NCBI RefSeq assembly: GCF_006715975.1
Contig: NZ_VFOF01000001.1
Span: 1,498,001-1,562,000 of the forward strand
DNA from: Zymomonas mobilis
GTDB taxonomy: Bacteria; Pseudomonadota; Alphaproteobacteria; Sphingomonadales; Sphingomonadaceae
Length of the DNA stretch: 64,000 bases
Direction of reading: 5' to 3'
Shown: piece by piece, positions 7,919 through 16,758 of the stretch
Position numbering within the stretch: the first letter of the stretch is position 1
Layout of the letters: the number at the start of each line of letters is the position of its first letter
Program-made: the position numbers and the translations under genes
Notes under the pieces: model-generated
What the model saw: the letters and a program-made list of their open reading frames with translations, nothing else
Databases searched by the model: none
What the model was told of the DNA's origin: nothing

Positions 7919-8704
7919 TTACTTTTGATCTTCGAGTTTTATCCAGACAGGGGCGTGGTCGCTGGCCTTTTCTTGTCCCCTGACTTGACGGTCGACACCC
8001 GCATCTATCAGACGATCGGCCAAGGATGGCGTCAGCAAGATATGGTCGATGCGCATACCTTCATCGCGTGGCCAGCTTTGCGCTTGGTAATCCCAGAAGC
8101 TATAAAGCGGTTCGGAAGGATGTCTGACCCGCAAGCTGTCCGTCCATCCGGTTGCCAATAATCGTCGCCAATAAGAAAGGCTTTCGGGCGCGAGTAAAGC
8201 ATTATCTACCAATACCGCAGCATTTCGAATGTCTTTTACATCAAAAGACGGCACGACATTATAATCACCGGCTAGAATAACTGGCTTTTCGGCGTTCCAT
8301 AATGATTGGGCATGTGCCAGAAAAGCGTTAAACCATGCCAGCTTATAGTCGTATTTCGGGCTATTTAGAGGATTGCCATTCGGTAGATAAAGACTGGCAA
8401 TCGTTAGGTTATTAACCTCAACCTCGATATAGCGGGATTGGTCGAGATCAGGATCATTCAGCAGATGTGTTCTAATGAGCTTTGGCTTTTCTTTTGAAAG
8501 AATAGCCACGCCATTATAGGCTTTTTGCCCGTGAAACAGGCAATGATATCCTGTTTTTTCGATTTCTTCTTTGGGAAAACGCGTATCATCTGCTTTCAAT
8601 TCCTGTAAGCAGACGATATCAGGCTGAAATTTTTCTAGCCATTCGACCAATCGGGGTAAACGGGCATTGATGCCGTTTACGTTAAAACTAGCAATTTTAA
8701 GCAT
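7919..8704 (-). CDS. xth: Exodeoxyribonuclease III
   Basis: A 261-residue AP endonuclease/3'-5' exonuclease of the ExoIII (EEP) superfamily that repairs abasic sites and 3' blocks. Visible motifs: FNVNGINAR at the N-terminus, LQELK with the metal-binding Glu at residue 35, YNGVAIL, YLPNGN, GDYNVVP (the GDxN catalytic motif), MRIDHILLT and the final SDHAPVW with the catalytic Asp-His. Length matches the family (about 255-270). Start placed at ATG 8704, which overlaps the erpA stop as TAATG, giving an erpA-xth operon; the longer frame adds eight residues lacking family similarity. Confidence 0.93.
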   Translation of the reverse strand: MLKIASFNVNGINARLPRLVEWLEKFQPDIVCLQELKADDTRFPKEEIEKTGYHCLFHGQKAYNGVAILSKEKPKLIRTHLLNDPDLDQSRYIEVEVNNLTIASLYLPNGNPLNSPKYDYKLAWFNAFLAHAQSLWNAEKPVILAGDYNVVPSFDVKDIRNAAVLVDNALLAPESLSYWRRLLATGWTDSLRVRHPSEPLYSFWDYQAQSWPRDEGMRIDHILLTPSLADRLIDAGVDRQVRGQEKASDHAPVWIKLEDQK

Positions 8705-9051
8705 TAGATAGAGAAGCTGGAACCGCAACCACAGCCAGAAACCGCATTCGGGTTATCAATCTGGAAAGCGGAGCCGTTGATAGATTTTACAAAATTGACG
8801 GTAGCGCCGGCTAAAAGGTCTAGGCTGACTGGATCAACAATCAAGACAGCATCGCCTTGCTGCACTTGGCAGTCGTCAGCTTCGGCTTGGTCAGCCAAAG
8901 CATATTGATAGCGAAAGCCGGAACAGCCGCCGCCTTCAACTGATAAGCGCAAGATAGCAGGCTTTTTTTGCTGATGCGCGATTTCAGTTACGCGCTCGGC
9001 AGCAGCCTGACTAAAGGTAACCGGTGGTTTTGCAGATGGGTCATTTGTCAT
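8704..9051 (-). CDS. erpA: Iron-sulfur cluster insertion protein ErpA/IscA family
   Basis: A 115-residue A-type Fe-S carrier that delivers clusters to apo-enzymes. The three ligand cysteines are in place: GGGCSGF (Cys43) and the C-terminal GCGCGSSFSI (Cys107, Cys109), with the family spacing of about 63 residues. An N-terminal 12-residue extension precedes the core. The start ATG has an A-rich leader. Its stop overlaps the xth start, so Fe-S assembly and base repair genes share one transcript, a pairing common in alphaproteobacteria. Choosing ErpA over IscA/SufA is by family resemblance only. Confidence 0.87.
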   Translation of the reverse strand: MTNDPSAKPPVTFSQAAAERVTEIAHQQKKPAILRLSVEGGGCSGFRYQYALADQAEADDCQVQQGDAVLIVDPVSLDLLAGATVNFVKSINGSAFQIDNPNAVSGCGCGSSFSI

Positions 9052-9142
9052 TTTTTTAAAATAAGCCGGAAATCATGACAGACAAGCTGTCATGACCAAC
9101 CTATTGAAACCGATTTTCGATTATAGCGATGTCAGTTTTCGA

Positions 9143-10159
9143 TTATTTGTTATGCTGAACTCTGACATCTTTGATATCTTTTTCAGGCCCGCCCTGTGCA
9201 CCGGCAGAAACATTATCCAGCATCGCCATGTGATAGGAATCAACCGCCAAGAAGGGCACCGGATTAACGGCTTCGCCTTGGATACGGACTTCGTAATGCA
9301 AATGGCTGCCTGTTGAACGACCCGTTGAACCCATAAGCGCGATCAGATCGCCCCGTTTGATAGCCTGACCTTCATGCACCATAATGCGGGATAAATGGCC
9401 GTAGCGGGTCTGGATCATGTGACCATGGTCGATTTCAACCAGATTACCATAACCGGAAGCCCCACCTGCCCGATCAACCACGCCATCGGCGCTGGCATAA
9501 ACGGGGGTGCCATAGGGGGCAGCCAGATCAACACCGGCATGCATAGCAGAATGACGACGGAAAGGATCAGAGCGCACGCCAAAGGGGCTGGTCAGCAAGA
9601 AGCGGGAATTCAGAGGCGTTGCAGAAGGCACAACTGCCGATTTTTCAGTTTCAGCCGCATCGGCTTTTGCCCAAGAGACGAAAAGCTTGTGATATTGATT
9701 GTCGCGGTTAACAGGTTCATCGTGAGAGGCGTTTACCATTTCAGGCGACGGGTCAATCGAAATTGGCTGGAAGCCATGATAGAAGCTTCTATGAGCAACG
9801 GCAAAATGGGAAGCGCTGCGCGACATAGCGTAATGACTGCCATAACGGCTGCCCTGATAATGCGCCAAAGAAAAGTGGCCGGACTTGGAATGCCCTACCT
9901 TTCCCGAAGAATAGGAATGGCTGGAGACAGAATGAAAGGCGGCACTCTTTTTCTGATGAAGCGTGACTGCATGAGAAGAAGAGTGAGAAGCGCTGCTTTT
10001 GCTGGAGGAATGATGTTTGGAAGCCAGCGCGGGCGTAGAAATCATAACCGCGAGTAAACTTATTTTTAACCAAAGACGATTATGTTCGAATTTCATACCT
10101 TGCTTATCCTGCGCAACGACATTTGTCGCTCTATTTTGTATAGAGTCTTTAGCGATCAT
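9143..10159 (-). CDS. M23 family metallopeptidase with His/Ser-rich linker
   Basis: A 338-residue exported LytM-type peptidoglycan endopeptidase. The C-terminal domain (about 185-310) has the zinc ligands of family M23: His207 and Asp211 in HAGVD, and His288 in HLHYE. SPFGVRSDPF marks the domain entry. The signal peptide has a long N-region because the strong ribosome site GGGAGAAGG serves ATG 10159; an internal ATG at 10096 would give a compact signal peptide but lacks a well-spaced site. Residues 47-130 are a low-complexity stretch of His, Ser, Lys and Tyr. Likely role: cell-wall hydrolysis in the periplasm, active or regulatory. Confidence 0.85.
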   Translation of the reverse strand: MIAKDSIQNRATNVVAQDKQGMKFEHNRLWLKISLLAVMISTPALASKHHSSSKSSASHSSSHAVTLHQKKSAAFHSVSSHSYSSGKVGHSKSGHFSLAHYQGSRYGSHYAMSRSASHFAVAHRSFYHGFQPISIDPSPEMVNASHDEPVNRDNQYHKLFVSWAKADAAETEKSAVVPSATPLNSRFLLTSPFGVRSDPFRRHSAMHAGVDLAAPYGTPVYASADGVVDRAGGASGYGNLVEIDHGHMIQTRYGHLSRIMVHEGQAIKRGDLIALMGSTGRSTGSHLHYEVRIQGEAVNPVPFLAVDSYHMAMLDNVSAGAQGGPEKDIKDVRVQHNK

Positions 10160-10324
10160 TACCTTCTCCCATCAGCATCTTCATTGATACTGTTATAAAA
10201 AAAATGGGCAAGGGCATGAGGGTGAAGATACGCTGAATAGAAGGCCTGATGCGTTCAAATCATTTGAAATAAACAGGCGCAGCTTTTTCCAAGAAAAAAG
10301 CAGAGAGAAAGCCGCGTTTTTGAA

Positions 10325-10354
10325 TAAAAATGCCCGCCGTTTCGGGCAATTTTA
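10325..10354 (-). terminator. Rho-independent terminator of ecfG
   Basis: On the minus strand GCCCG-AAACGG-CGGGC is followed by ATTTTTATT. It starts about 20 bases after the ecfG stop and ends that transcript. Confidence 0.75.
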
Positions 10355-10371
10355 TTTCAAAAAGCAACGTA

Positions 10372-11070
10372 TCAATGGCCGTGGCTGAGGTCGCTTACCT
10401 CATCCATAATCATATCGAGAGCTGAACGCTGAGAGTTTTCGGAATTGTGACGGGAAGCCAGATTTTCACCATCAACGAGTTTTTCCAATGCAACCCGTCC
10501 GCGAGCGACCCGACTTTTGATCGTACCAACCGCACATTCGCAAATTTCAGCGGCCTCTTCATAAGAAAAGCCCCCTGCCCCGATCAGGATCAAGGCTTCA
10601 CGCTGTGCCGTGGGTAATTGCCCCAAAGCACGCTGGATATCGCCGAGCATCAAATTCTGATCTTGTCCGGCAGAAACGACCAATTGCTTGGCAGCGGCTT
10701 CTTCGTTCCATTCGCTTTTGAAACGAGAACGACGCATCTGCGAAAGAAACAGGTTGCGCAAGATGATAAAAGTCCAAGCCCGCATACTGGTACCAGCCTG
10801 AAAGCGCAGTCTTGCGCCCCATGCTTTTAACAGTGTTTCTTGCACCAGATCATCGGCCACATCGCGATTGCCCGATAAGGATCGGCCAAAAGCACGAAGA
10901 TGAGGAATAACTTCAGCAAGTTGAATCCTAAAATCTTCGTCAGATAAAGAAATATGTTCTGGTTTATCGCCCGTATCGTCAGTAATTTTGGAAGAATCCT
11001 TTTTGTCTTTTACCAATTTGGAAAGATTATACGCCGGAGAATTTGCCTCTTTTTCATGATTGTTGATCAT
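10372..11070 (-). CDS. ecfG: General stress response ECF sigma factor (EcfG type)
   Basis: A 232-residue ECF sigma factor. Region 2 runs through HLRAFGRSLSGNRDVADDLVQETLLKAW and region 4 through LPTAQREALILIGAGGFSYEEAAEICECAVGTIKSRVARGR, the EcfG-subfamily pattern. Start at ATG 11070, five bases after GGAGG; a TTG five codons upstream lies over the ribosome site. It is unusual in having a charged N-terminal extension of about 50 residues before region 2 and a C-terminal tail (about 30 residues). It lies just downstream of phyR with only 66 bases between, so no nepR gene separates them as in most alphaproteobacteria. EcfG normally drives general-stress genes once phosphorylated PhyR removes the anti-sigma factor NepR. 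Confidence 0.88.
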   Translation of the reverse strand: MINNHEKEANSPAYNLSKLVKDKKDSSKITDDTGDKPEHISLSDEDFRIQLAEVIPHLRAFGRSLSGNRDVADDLVQETLLKAWGARLRFQAGTSMRAWTFIILRNLFLSQMRRSRFKSEWNEEAAAKQLVVSAGQDQNLMLGDIQRALGQLPTAQREALILIGAGGFSYEEAAEICECAVGTIKSRVARGRVALEKLVDGENLASRHNSENSQRSALDMIMDEVSDLSHGH

Positions 11071-11136
11071 GCCGTCCTCCGTCAAAATTTCAGATACGGG
11101 CGAATGAATAAGCCTGCTTTGTATCTGGCCTGAAAA

Positions 11137-11931
11137 TCAGGCTGCGAGACTTAGGGGATTACAAAATAAAGCCTGTGCAATAGTAGCCTTAATTGTGTCC
11201 ACTTGAAATGGTTTGGTAATCAGAAAAGTCGGCTCCGGACGTTCTCCGGTGAGTAGACGTTCCGGAAAAGCGGTAATGAAAATAACCGGAACATCGATCT
11301 CTTTCAGAATGTCCTGAACAGCATCGATGCCGGAGCTATCATCTGCCAGTTGAATATCGGACAAGATTAGGCCAGGCGGGTTGGCTTTTGCCATGGAAAC
11401 CGCTTCACTGCGCGTGGTCGCAATACCAATCACGTCATGCCCCAAATCACGGACAAGCGTTTCGATATCGAAAGCGATAATCGGCTCATCTTCGACAATA
11501 AGAACCTTGCTGTGAATCTGACGATCGATTTCGGCAATGGCTTCTTGTAACCACTGATCGATCTGAGCATCGGAAACACCCATCAGATAGGCAGCATCCT
11601 TGGGTGAGAAGCCTTCCATTGCGGTCAGGAGCAAAGCCTGCCGTGATTTCGGCGTAATCGGTGACAGACGGCTATAGGCGATACCAGCCTTGCCTTCTTC
11701 ATCGTGATTAGCTGCCGACAGGCTTTCGGTATGTTTTTGCCATAAACGATGGAAAACCGTGTAAAGGCCAAGGCGCGGTTCGACGTCACGCGGGAAAATT
11801 TCGGGTGCCGCAATAATGGCTTCCAAAGTAGCCCGAACCAATCTGTCACCTGACGTCTGATCTCCAGTAAGAGCCCGTGCATAACGACGGAGTAAAGGGA
11901 GATATGGCGCTATTTGCTGTCCCAATGGCAT
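11137..11931 (-). CDS. phyR: Response regulator PhyR
   Basis: A 264-residue regulator with the PhyR layout: an N-terminal sigma-like domain (about 1-135) that mimics EcfG, then a receiver domain. Receiver landmarks: acidic pocket EDEP at 147-150, phospho-acceptor Asp192 in LILSDIQ, and the FATGUY-type segment FITAFPERLLTGERP with the conserved Lys in LITKPF. On phosphorylation PhyR binds NepR and frees EcfG. AGGAG lies 12 bases before the ATG. It is transcribed toward ecfG. No cognate HWE/HisKA2 histidine kinase or NepR is present in the window. Confidence 0.93.
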   Translation of the reverse strand: MPLGQQIAPYLPLLRRYARALTGDQTSGDRLVRATLEAIIAAPEIFPRDVEPRLGLYTVFHRLWQKHTESLSAANHDEEGKAGIAYSRLSPITPKSRQALLLTAMEGFSPKDAAYLMGVSDAQIDQWLQEAIAEIDRQIHSKVLIVEDEPIIAFDIETLVRDLGHDVIGIATTRSEAVSMAKANPPGLILSDIQLADDSSGIDAVQDILKEIDVPVIFITAFPERLLTGERPEPTFLITKPFQVDTIKATIAQALFCNPLSLAA

Positions 11932-12165
11932 AAAGATGAAAACTCCTGCAAAAAAAAGACCAAAAAATTGGGTAACTGTAAAAATGAAAGTGATATTACA
12001 AAGCCATTATATCTCTACCCGAGAGCAGCAGAATTCGCGAATCAACCATTGTAACCTAGCAAAAACAGTTATTACTGTTGAGCATTATAAAATTTATCCA
12101 TCTCTGAAAAAAGCCAGTTCATTCACTTTCTGAGTTTTAGAAAATCACTGACAAAGACGTATCCA

Positions 12166-12921
12166 TTACGGTTTTTTTACAAAATCAGCTATTTTAACGG
12201 CTAATGCCCCCTGCCCCACGGCGCTCATATGATCACCCGGCACCCATGCAAGCATGGCATCCGGTAGCGTTTCTTTCAAATTGAGCGGCGATCCATTAAA
12301 GCGATCTTTCTCTCCCGATAAAACCAATGTCGTGACGGCTATTTGTGATATTTCATCAGGCGATAGCGGGAACTGACTTTCAAGCAAAGCTAGCATCGCC
12401 GTTTTGTTACATCCAGTCTGGCGAAGAAAGCTTTGTATGAAACGTTCCGAAGAGCCTTGGGGAAAGCGATCCTGACCAAGTGCGCGTTTAAAAAGCGCAA
12501 GATTAAGGCCAATATCGGTCAAGCCTGTTAGCCCCATCCCTGCGAGGATCAGTTTTTTGGGAAGATTTTTGCCCAAGCAAAAATGAGCGGAAATACGCGC
12601 CCCAAGGGAGTAACCACCCAGAATCCAGTTTTGCAATCCAAGATGGTCGATTAGGTCGTGGCAATCCTGTGTCAGAATAGCTTTTGGCCAAGAGGGAGAA
12701 GGCGAATATCCGCTTTCACCATGTCCCCGTAGATCCGGCATAATGACCCGAAAGCCTGCCTGTGCCAAAAAGGCAGCATGACCAGGTTGTATCCAGTTTA
12801 CCGAGGCTGAAGAAAAAAGCCCATGGAGTAAAACAAGGGGAATACCGTCACCTATTTCGTGCCATGCCAATTTGATGCCATCATGAGCCGTAAAATATGC
12901 CGTTTGCAGTGAAGCGGCCAT
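12166..12921 (-). CDS. Alpha/beta hydrolase
   Basis: A 251-residue single-domain alpha/beta hydrolase. The oxyanion segment LLHGLFSSASVNW is near residue 31, MPDLRGHGESG near 61, the nucleophile elbow GYSLG has Ser105, an acid candidate is in SGEKDRF, and the last His is in GDHMSAV near 230. This fits an esterase or a proline-iminopeptidase/haloperoxidase-like enzyme; the substrate cannot be read from sequence. The ATG has GGA eight bases upstream. It stands alone between phyR and asd; the 219-base gap to asd holds the asd terminator. Confidence 0.85.
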   Translation of the reverse strand: MAASLQTAYFTAHDGIKLAWHEIGDGIPLVLLHGLFSSASVNWIQPGHAAFLAQAGFRVIMPDLRGHGESGYSPSPSWPKAILTQDCHDLIDHLGLQNWILGGYSLGARISAHFCLGKNLPKKLILAGMGLTGLTDIGLNLALFKRALGQDRFPQGSSERFIQSFLRQTGCNKTAMLALLESQFPLSPDEISQIAVTTLVLSGEKDRFNGSPLNLKETLPDAMLAWVPGDHMSAVGQGALAVKIADFVKKP

Positions 12922-13075
12922 AAAACCATTCCAGTTTACACATTAAATCAAAATCTATTGTTGGAATAAGTTTATAATACAAAAACAAGAATTATGAAAA
13001 TCTATTTCAAGAAAATTGAGAAAATATTTTTATGTATTTTAAATTACATGTAATTTTAACTTAAACTTTAAAACA

Positions 13076-13108
13076 AAAAGGCGGCCTATTCTAAATAGTC
13101 CGCCTTTT
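13076..13108 (-). terminator. Rho-independent terminator of asd
   Basis: AAAAGGCGG and CCGCCTTTT close a stem with an additional CTATT/AATAG pairing inside; on the minus strand it is followed by a TTTTTGTTTT run. It lies about 35 bases beyond the asd stop. Confidence 0.85.
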
Positions 13109-13140
13109 AAAAAATTATTATTTATGTGTTCTTAAGGGTA

Positions 13141-14166
13141 TCAGCCTTTTTTCAAATGGCGACGTCCCAGCAATTCAGCAATCTGGACAGCATTCAAGGC
13201 TGCACCTTTACGGAGATTGTCGGAAACAACCCAGATAACCAAACCGTTATCAACCGTCGGATCTTCGCGAATACGGCTGATATAGGTAGCGAAATCGCCT
13301 ACGGCTTCTGCCGGGGTGATGTAACCACCATCTTCATGCTTATCAACGACCATGACACCCGGAGCTTCGCGCAGAATTTCACGAGCCTGATCGGCGGTCA
13401 TTTCATTTTCAAATTCAATATTAACGGCTTCAGCATGGCTGACGAAGACCGGAACACGGGCACAGGTGGCAACCAATTTGATCTTGGGATCAAGAATTTT
13501 TTTGGTTTCAACGACCATCTTCCATTCTTCTTTGGTGAAACCATCATCAAGGAAGACGTCGATATGCGGAATGACGTTGAAAGCGATCTGCTTGGTGAAT
13601 TTTCTCGGTTCGATCGGGTCGCCCACAAAAATGGCACGGCTCTGTTCGAACAATTCATCCATGCCCGCTTTACCAGCACCGGAAACCGACTGGTAAGTCG
13701 TTACAACAACACGTTTGATTTTGGCAGCGTCATGCAACGGCTTTAAAGCAACCACCAACTGAGCTGTCGAGCAGTTCGGGTTAGCGATGATATTCTTCTT
13801 TTTGTAAAGATCGACGGCTTCCGGATTTACTTCCGGCACCACCAACGGCACATCCGGATCCATACGGAATAAAGAAGAGTTATCGATAACCGTGCAACCT
13901 GCGGCAGCGGCAATCGGTGCATATTTTTTAGTGGCTTCTGATCCGACAGCGAACAGGGCAATGTCCCAGCCCTTCCAATCGAAGTTTTCGATATTCTGAA
14001 CCTTCAGGGTTTTACCAGAATCACCAAATTCAACTGGCGTTCCCTGGCTGCGTGCTGATGCCAGAACAGCGATTTCGTCAATCGGGAATTCACGTTCAGC
14101 CAAAATCGCTAACATTTCACGGCCTACATTACCGGTAGCGCCCGCGACTACGACCCGATATCCCAT
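13141..14166 (-). CDS. asd: Aspartate-semialdehyde dehydrogenase
   Basis: A 341-residue NADP-dependent enzyme reducing aspartyl phosphate to aspartate semialdehyde, the branch to lysine/diaminopimelate, threonine and methionine. The nucleotide loop GATGNVG is at 9-15 and the catalytic Cys132 lies in ANPNCSTAQ. The SVSGAGKAGMDEL segment follows. Start at ATG 14166, six bases after GGAG; a GTG four codons earlier overlaps that site. Length is typical. It has its own terminator downstream and is probably monocistronic. Confidence 0.95.
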   Translation of the reverse strand: MGYRVVVAGATGNVGREMLAILAEREFPIDEIAVLASARSQGTPVEFGDSGKTLKVQNIENFDWKGWDIALFAVGSEATKKYAPIAAAAGCTVIDNSSLFRMDPDVPLVVPEVNPEAVDLYKKKNIIANPNCSTAQLVVALKPLHDAAKIKRVVVTTYQSVSGAGKAGMDELFEQSRAIFVGDPIEPRKFTKQIAFNVIPHIDVFLDDGFTKEEWKMVVETKKILDPKIKLVATCARVPVFVSHAEAVNIEFENEMTADQAREILREAPGVMVVDKHEDGGYITPAEAVGDFATYISRIREDPTVDNGLVIWVVSDNLRKGAALNAVQIAELLGRRHLKKG

Positions 14167-14266
14167 TATTTTCTCCACTTATACTTATCAGTCTAAACCG
14201 TATTAACGCGCCATCCTTTATATTATTTTATCTAGGATGGAATGACTGATATAAAAAAAGAGTTAT

Positions 14267-16492
14267 TTATCGTTGCTCACGACATTTTGTTGTTCTATCG
14301 AGAAATTTCTCAATCATATGCCATAAATGGCGTTGTTTTTGTTCACCGGCGATTCGATGTGTTTCACCCGGATAGGCCATAAATTCGAAAGATTTGTCAC
14401 CTTCCTGTAATTTCGAGACCAGAGCAACCGAGTTATCGAATACAACATTATCATCGGCCATACCATGAATAAGCAGCATCGGATCCGATAATTTCAAAGC
14501 ATCGGTAAGCGCATCAGATTGTTGATAGGGCAACGGATCGGTTACCGGATTCCCTAAAAAACGTTCGGTATAATGGGTGTCATATAATTCCCAGCGAATG
14601 ACTGGCGCACCAGAGACCCCTGCACTATATTGACCTGGGGCTTTTTGTAGTAATTTTTGCACCATATAGCCGCCGTAAGACCAACCGAAGACAGCGATCC
14701 GTTTGGCATCCACATAGTTTTGCGATTTCAGCCAATTCAGCCCCGTTAACTGGTCTTCAACTTCGACAGTTCCCATGGCTTTATAAATCGGGTCTTCAAA
14801 GGCTTTGCCGCGTCCAGGGGAACCACGACCATCTATTGAAAAGACAATCCAGCCTTTGGAAACCAAATATTGATGTAAAGGCGGCGTCCAGCCTTGCAGT
14901 ACCTGACGTCCAACATCGGGGCCGTTATAGACTTGAATAAAGACAGGGTATTTTTTGCCAGCGACTTTTTGTGGCGACAGCATTTTATAATAAAGCGGCG
15001 TGCCGTCATTGGCTTTTAGACTACCAAATTCAGTCTGGGCATGATTGGCAACATAAGGCGCATAAGGATGGGAAGCATCCAGCTTGTTTTCTTCGATCCA
15101 GCTAAGGCGCTTGCCTTTGGTGTCAGCTAGATAAACCTGTGGTGGCTGTGCCGTATTGGAACGGCCAACGAGCACGCGATTAGCCTCTTTATCCATGACC
15201 GCACTGTTATACCATCCGGCTTCGGTGAGCTGGCGTGGCTCGGAAGGATGGCGATAATCTATGACATAGAGATGTTGTTCGATTGGCGTGGATTTATTCG
15301 CAAGGAAATAAAGGAGGCCTTTTTTCTGATCGAGGCTGACTACGCCAAAAGTCATCCATTTACCTTGGGTAAGTGGCGTCCATTCGCCGTTTTTCCAATG
15401 GTAAAGATGGCGGTAGCCGCTTCTTTCAGAAGCCCAGATCAAGCTGCCATCTTTTAAGACCCGAAGATCACTATGGAGATTAATCCAGCTTTTTGAGCGT
15501 TCAGAAAAGAGGACGCTGCTCTCTCCGGTCTGGCTATTGACCTTTAATAAGTCGAGATGTTGTTGGTCGCGGCTTTCCCGTTGGACATAAACAGTTTTAC
15601 CGTCCGGCGCCCAGTCGACCCGAGCCAGATAGATGTCATCATTATTGCCGAGATCGACTTTTACTTTATCCGAGCCATCTGGATTCATCAGATAAAGCGC
15701 GATTTTTGCGTTAGGGGTGCCTGCTGCTGGATAGCGTTGTTGATAGGTTTGCGTCCCGTTGGCACCAATTGCAGCGCGGGTCACAATATGCACCTGACTT
15801 TCATCGACTCTGGCAACGGCAATCCGGCTGTCATCCGGCGCCCACCAATGGCCTTTTGTCCGGTTCATTTCTTCCTGTGCCACGAATTCAGCAGAGCCCC
15901 ATGTCAGGCTGCCACCGCCATCTTTGCTTAAGGCTTGTTCATGGTTGTTTTTGAGGTCAATGACGAATAAATTCTGATCCCGAACAAAGGAAAGGTAATG
16001 GCCGGTAGCCGAAACCTGTGCATCGACTTCGGTCGCGGCGGTATGGGTTACTTGTTTGACCGAACCATCAAGAGAGGCAAGATAGAGATCACCATCTAAA
16101 GGCACCAAAATGCTTTTACCGTCGGGTGACCAATTATAGCTGACAATGCCTAAGGTGCCGCCTACCCGCGCCCTTTCCCGCCGCATCTTTTCAGCTTCGG
16201 AAATTTCAGCACCGGAGCCGACTTTCTTGGAATCAATCAGCATCCGTCTGTCGCCTGTGGTGGTATCAATCGCCCATAAATCATAACGATTAAGATCATC
16301 AGGACGAGGGCGCAGCAAAGTCGCGTAACGCCCGTCGGGTGAAAGGGAGAGCGCCCGTGGCGCTGAACCGGATAAGGACGGGCTGGCAAAGACCCTGTCT
16401 AAAGTTAAACGGTCTGCCAAAGCAGGGGTGGACATCATAACAGCAGCAATCGCGCCTATCAGAATTTTGGACATGGGCATTAGGTAAAGCAT
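14267..16492 (-). CDS. S9 family dipeptidyl peptidase (DPP IV-like)
   Basis: A 741-residue exported serine peptidase. A signal peptide ends near TPALA (residues 1-26), then an eight-bladed propeller N-terminal region (about 40-490) with repeated SPDG motifs, then the alpha/beta hydrolase domain. The nucleophile is in GWSYGGYM near residue 605, with the Asp in GMADDNV near 683 and the His in GETHRI near 711. The EEMNR motif (VAQEEMNRTKG) is the double-Glu motif that binds the substrate N-terminus in DPP IV relatives. It probably cleaves N-terminal dipeptides in the periplasm. Three in-frame starts (codons 1, 5, 7) are all plausible; no clear ribosome site distinguishes them. Confidence 0.9.
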   Translation of the reverse strand: MLYLMPMSKILIGAIAAVMMSTPALADRLTLDRVFASPSLSGSAPRALSLSPDGRYATLLRPRPDDLNRYDLWAIDTTTGDRRMLIDSKKVGSGAEISEAEKMRRERARVGGTLGIVSYNWSPDGKSILVPLDGDLYLASLDGSVKQVTHTAATEVDAQVSATGHYLSFVRDQNLFVIDLKNNHEQALSKDGGGSLTWGSAEFVAQEEMNRTKGHWWAPDDSRIAVARVDESQVHIVTRAAIGANGTQTYQQRYPAAGTPNAKIALYLMNPDGSDKVKVDLGNNDDIYLARVDWAPDGKTVYVQRESRDQQHLDLLKVNSQTGESSVLFSERSKSWINLHSDLRVLKDGSLIWASERSGYRHLYHWKNGEWTPLTQGKWMTFGVVSLDQKKGLLYFLANKSTPIEQHLYVIDYRHPSEPRQLTEAGWYNSAVMDKEANRVLVGRSNTAQPPQVYLADTKGKRLSWIEENKLDASHPYAPYVANHAQTEFGSLKANDGTPLYYKMLSPQKVAGKKYPVFIQVYNGPDVGRQVLQGWTPPLHQYLVSKGWIVFSIDGRGSPGRGKAFEDPIYKAMGTVEVEDQLTGLNWLKSQNYVDAKRIAVFGWSYGGYMVQKLLQKAPGQYSAGVSGAPVIRWELYDTHYTERFLGNPVTDPLPYQQSDALTDALKLSDPMLLIHGMADDNVVFDNSVALVSKLQEGDKSFEFMAYPGETHRIAGEQKQRHLWHMIEKFLDRTTKCREQR

Positions 16493-16700
16493 GTCACTGG
16501 TTAAAACGCAATTGCCTCACTTGAAAGAAGCGCAAAGCCTTCTGAAAGTTTATTTTGAGATATCGTAATTTTGAATGGGCTTATTTGGGGATGAGAAAGC
16601 CGCATTTAGCGAACGCTATCAAGCATCTGGACTGTTTGTATCTCTATTTAAGGTGAATAACCGGCGGCCAATCCAGCTTTGATTGAATGTCTATATTAAA

Positions 16701-16733
16701 AAAAGCGGACTTTAAGTAAAAAGCCCGCTTTTA
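16701..16733 (-). terminator. Rho-independent terminator of the inositol-phosphatase-family gene
   Basis: On the minus strand AAAAGCGGGCTTT pairs with AAAGTCCGCTTTT and is followed by a T-run. It lies 26 bases past the stop codon of the gene to its right. Confidence 0.85.
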
Positions 16734-16758
16734 TGCGCAAAAACTTATTTTATAAAAA

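Noticed and set aside
11936-12133. 65-codon plus-strand frame near phyR considered as a missing nepR
   Set aside because: It is basic and Asn/Lys-rich, runs opposite to phyR and has none of the NepR pattern residues or a ribosome site.
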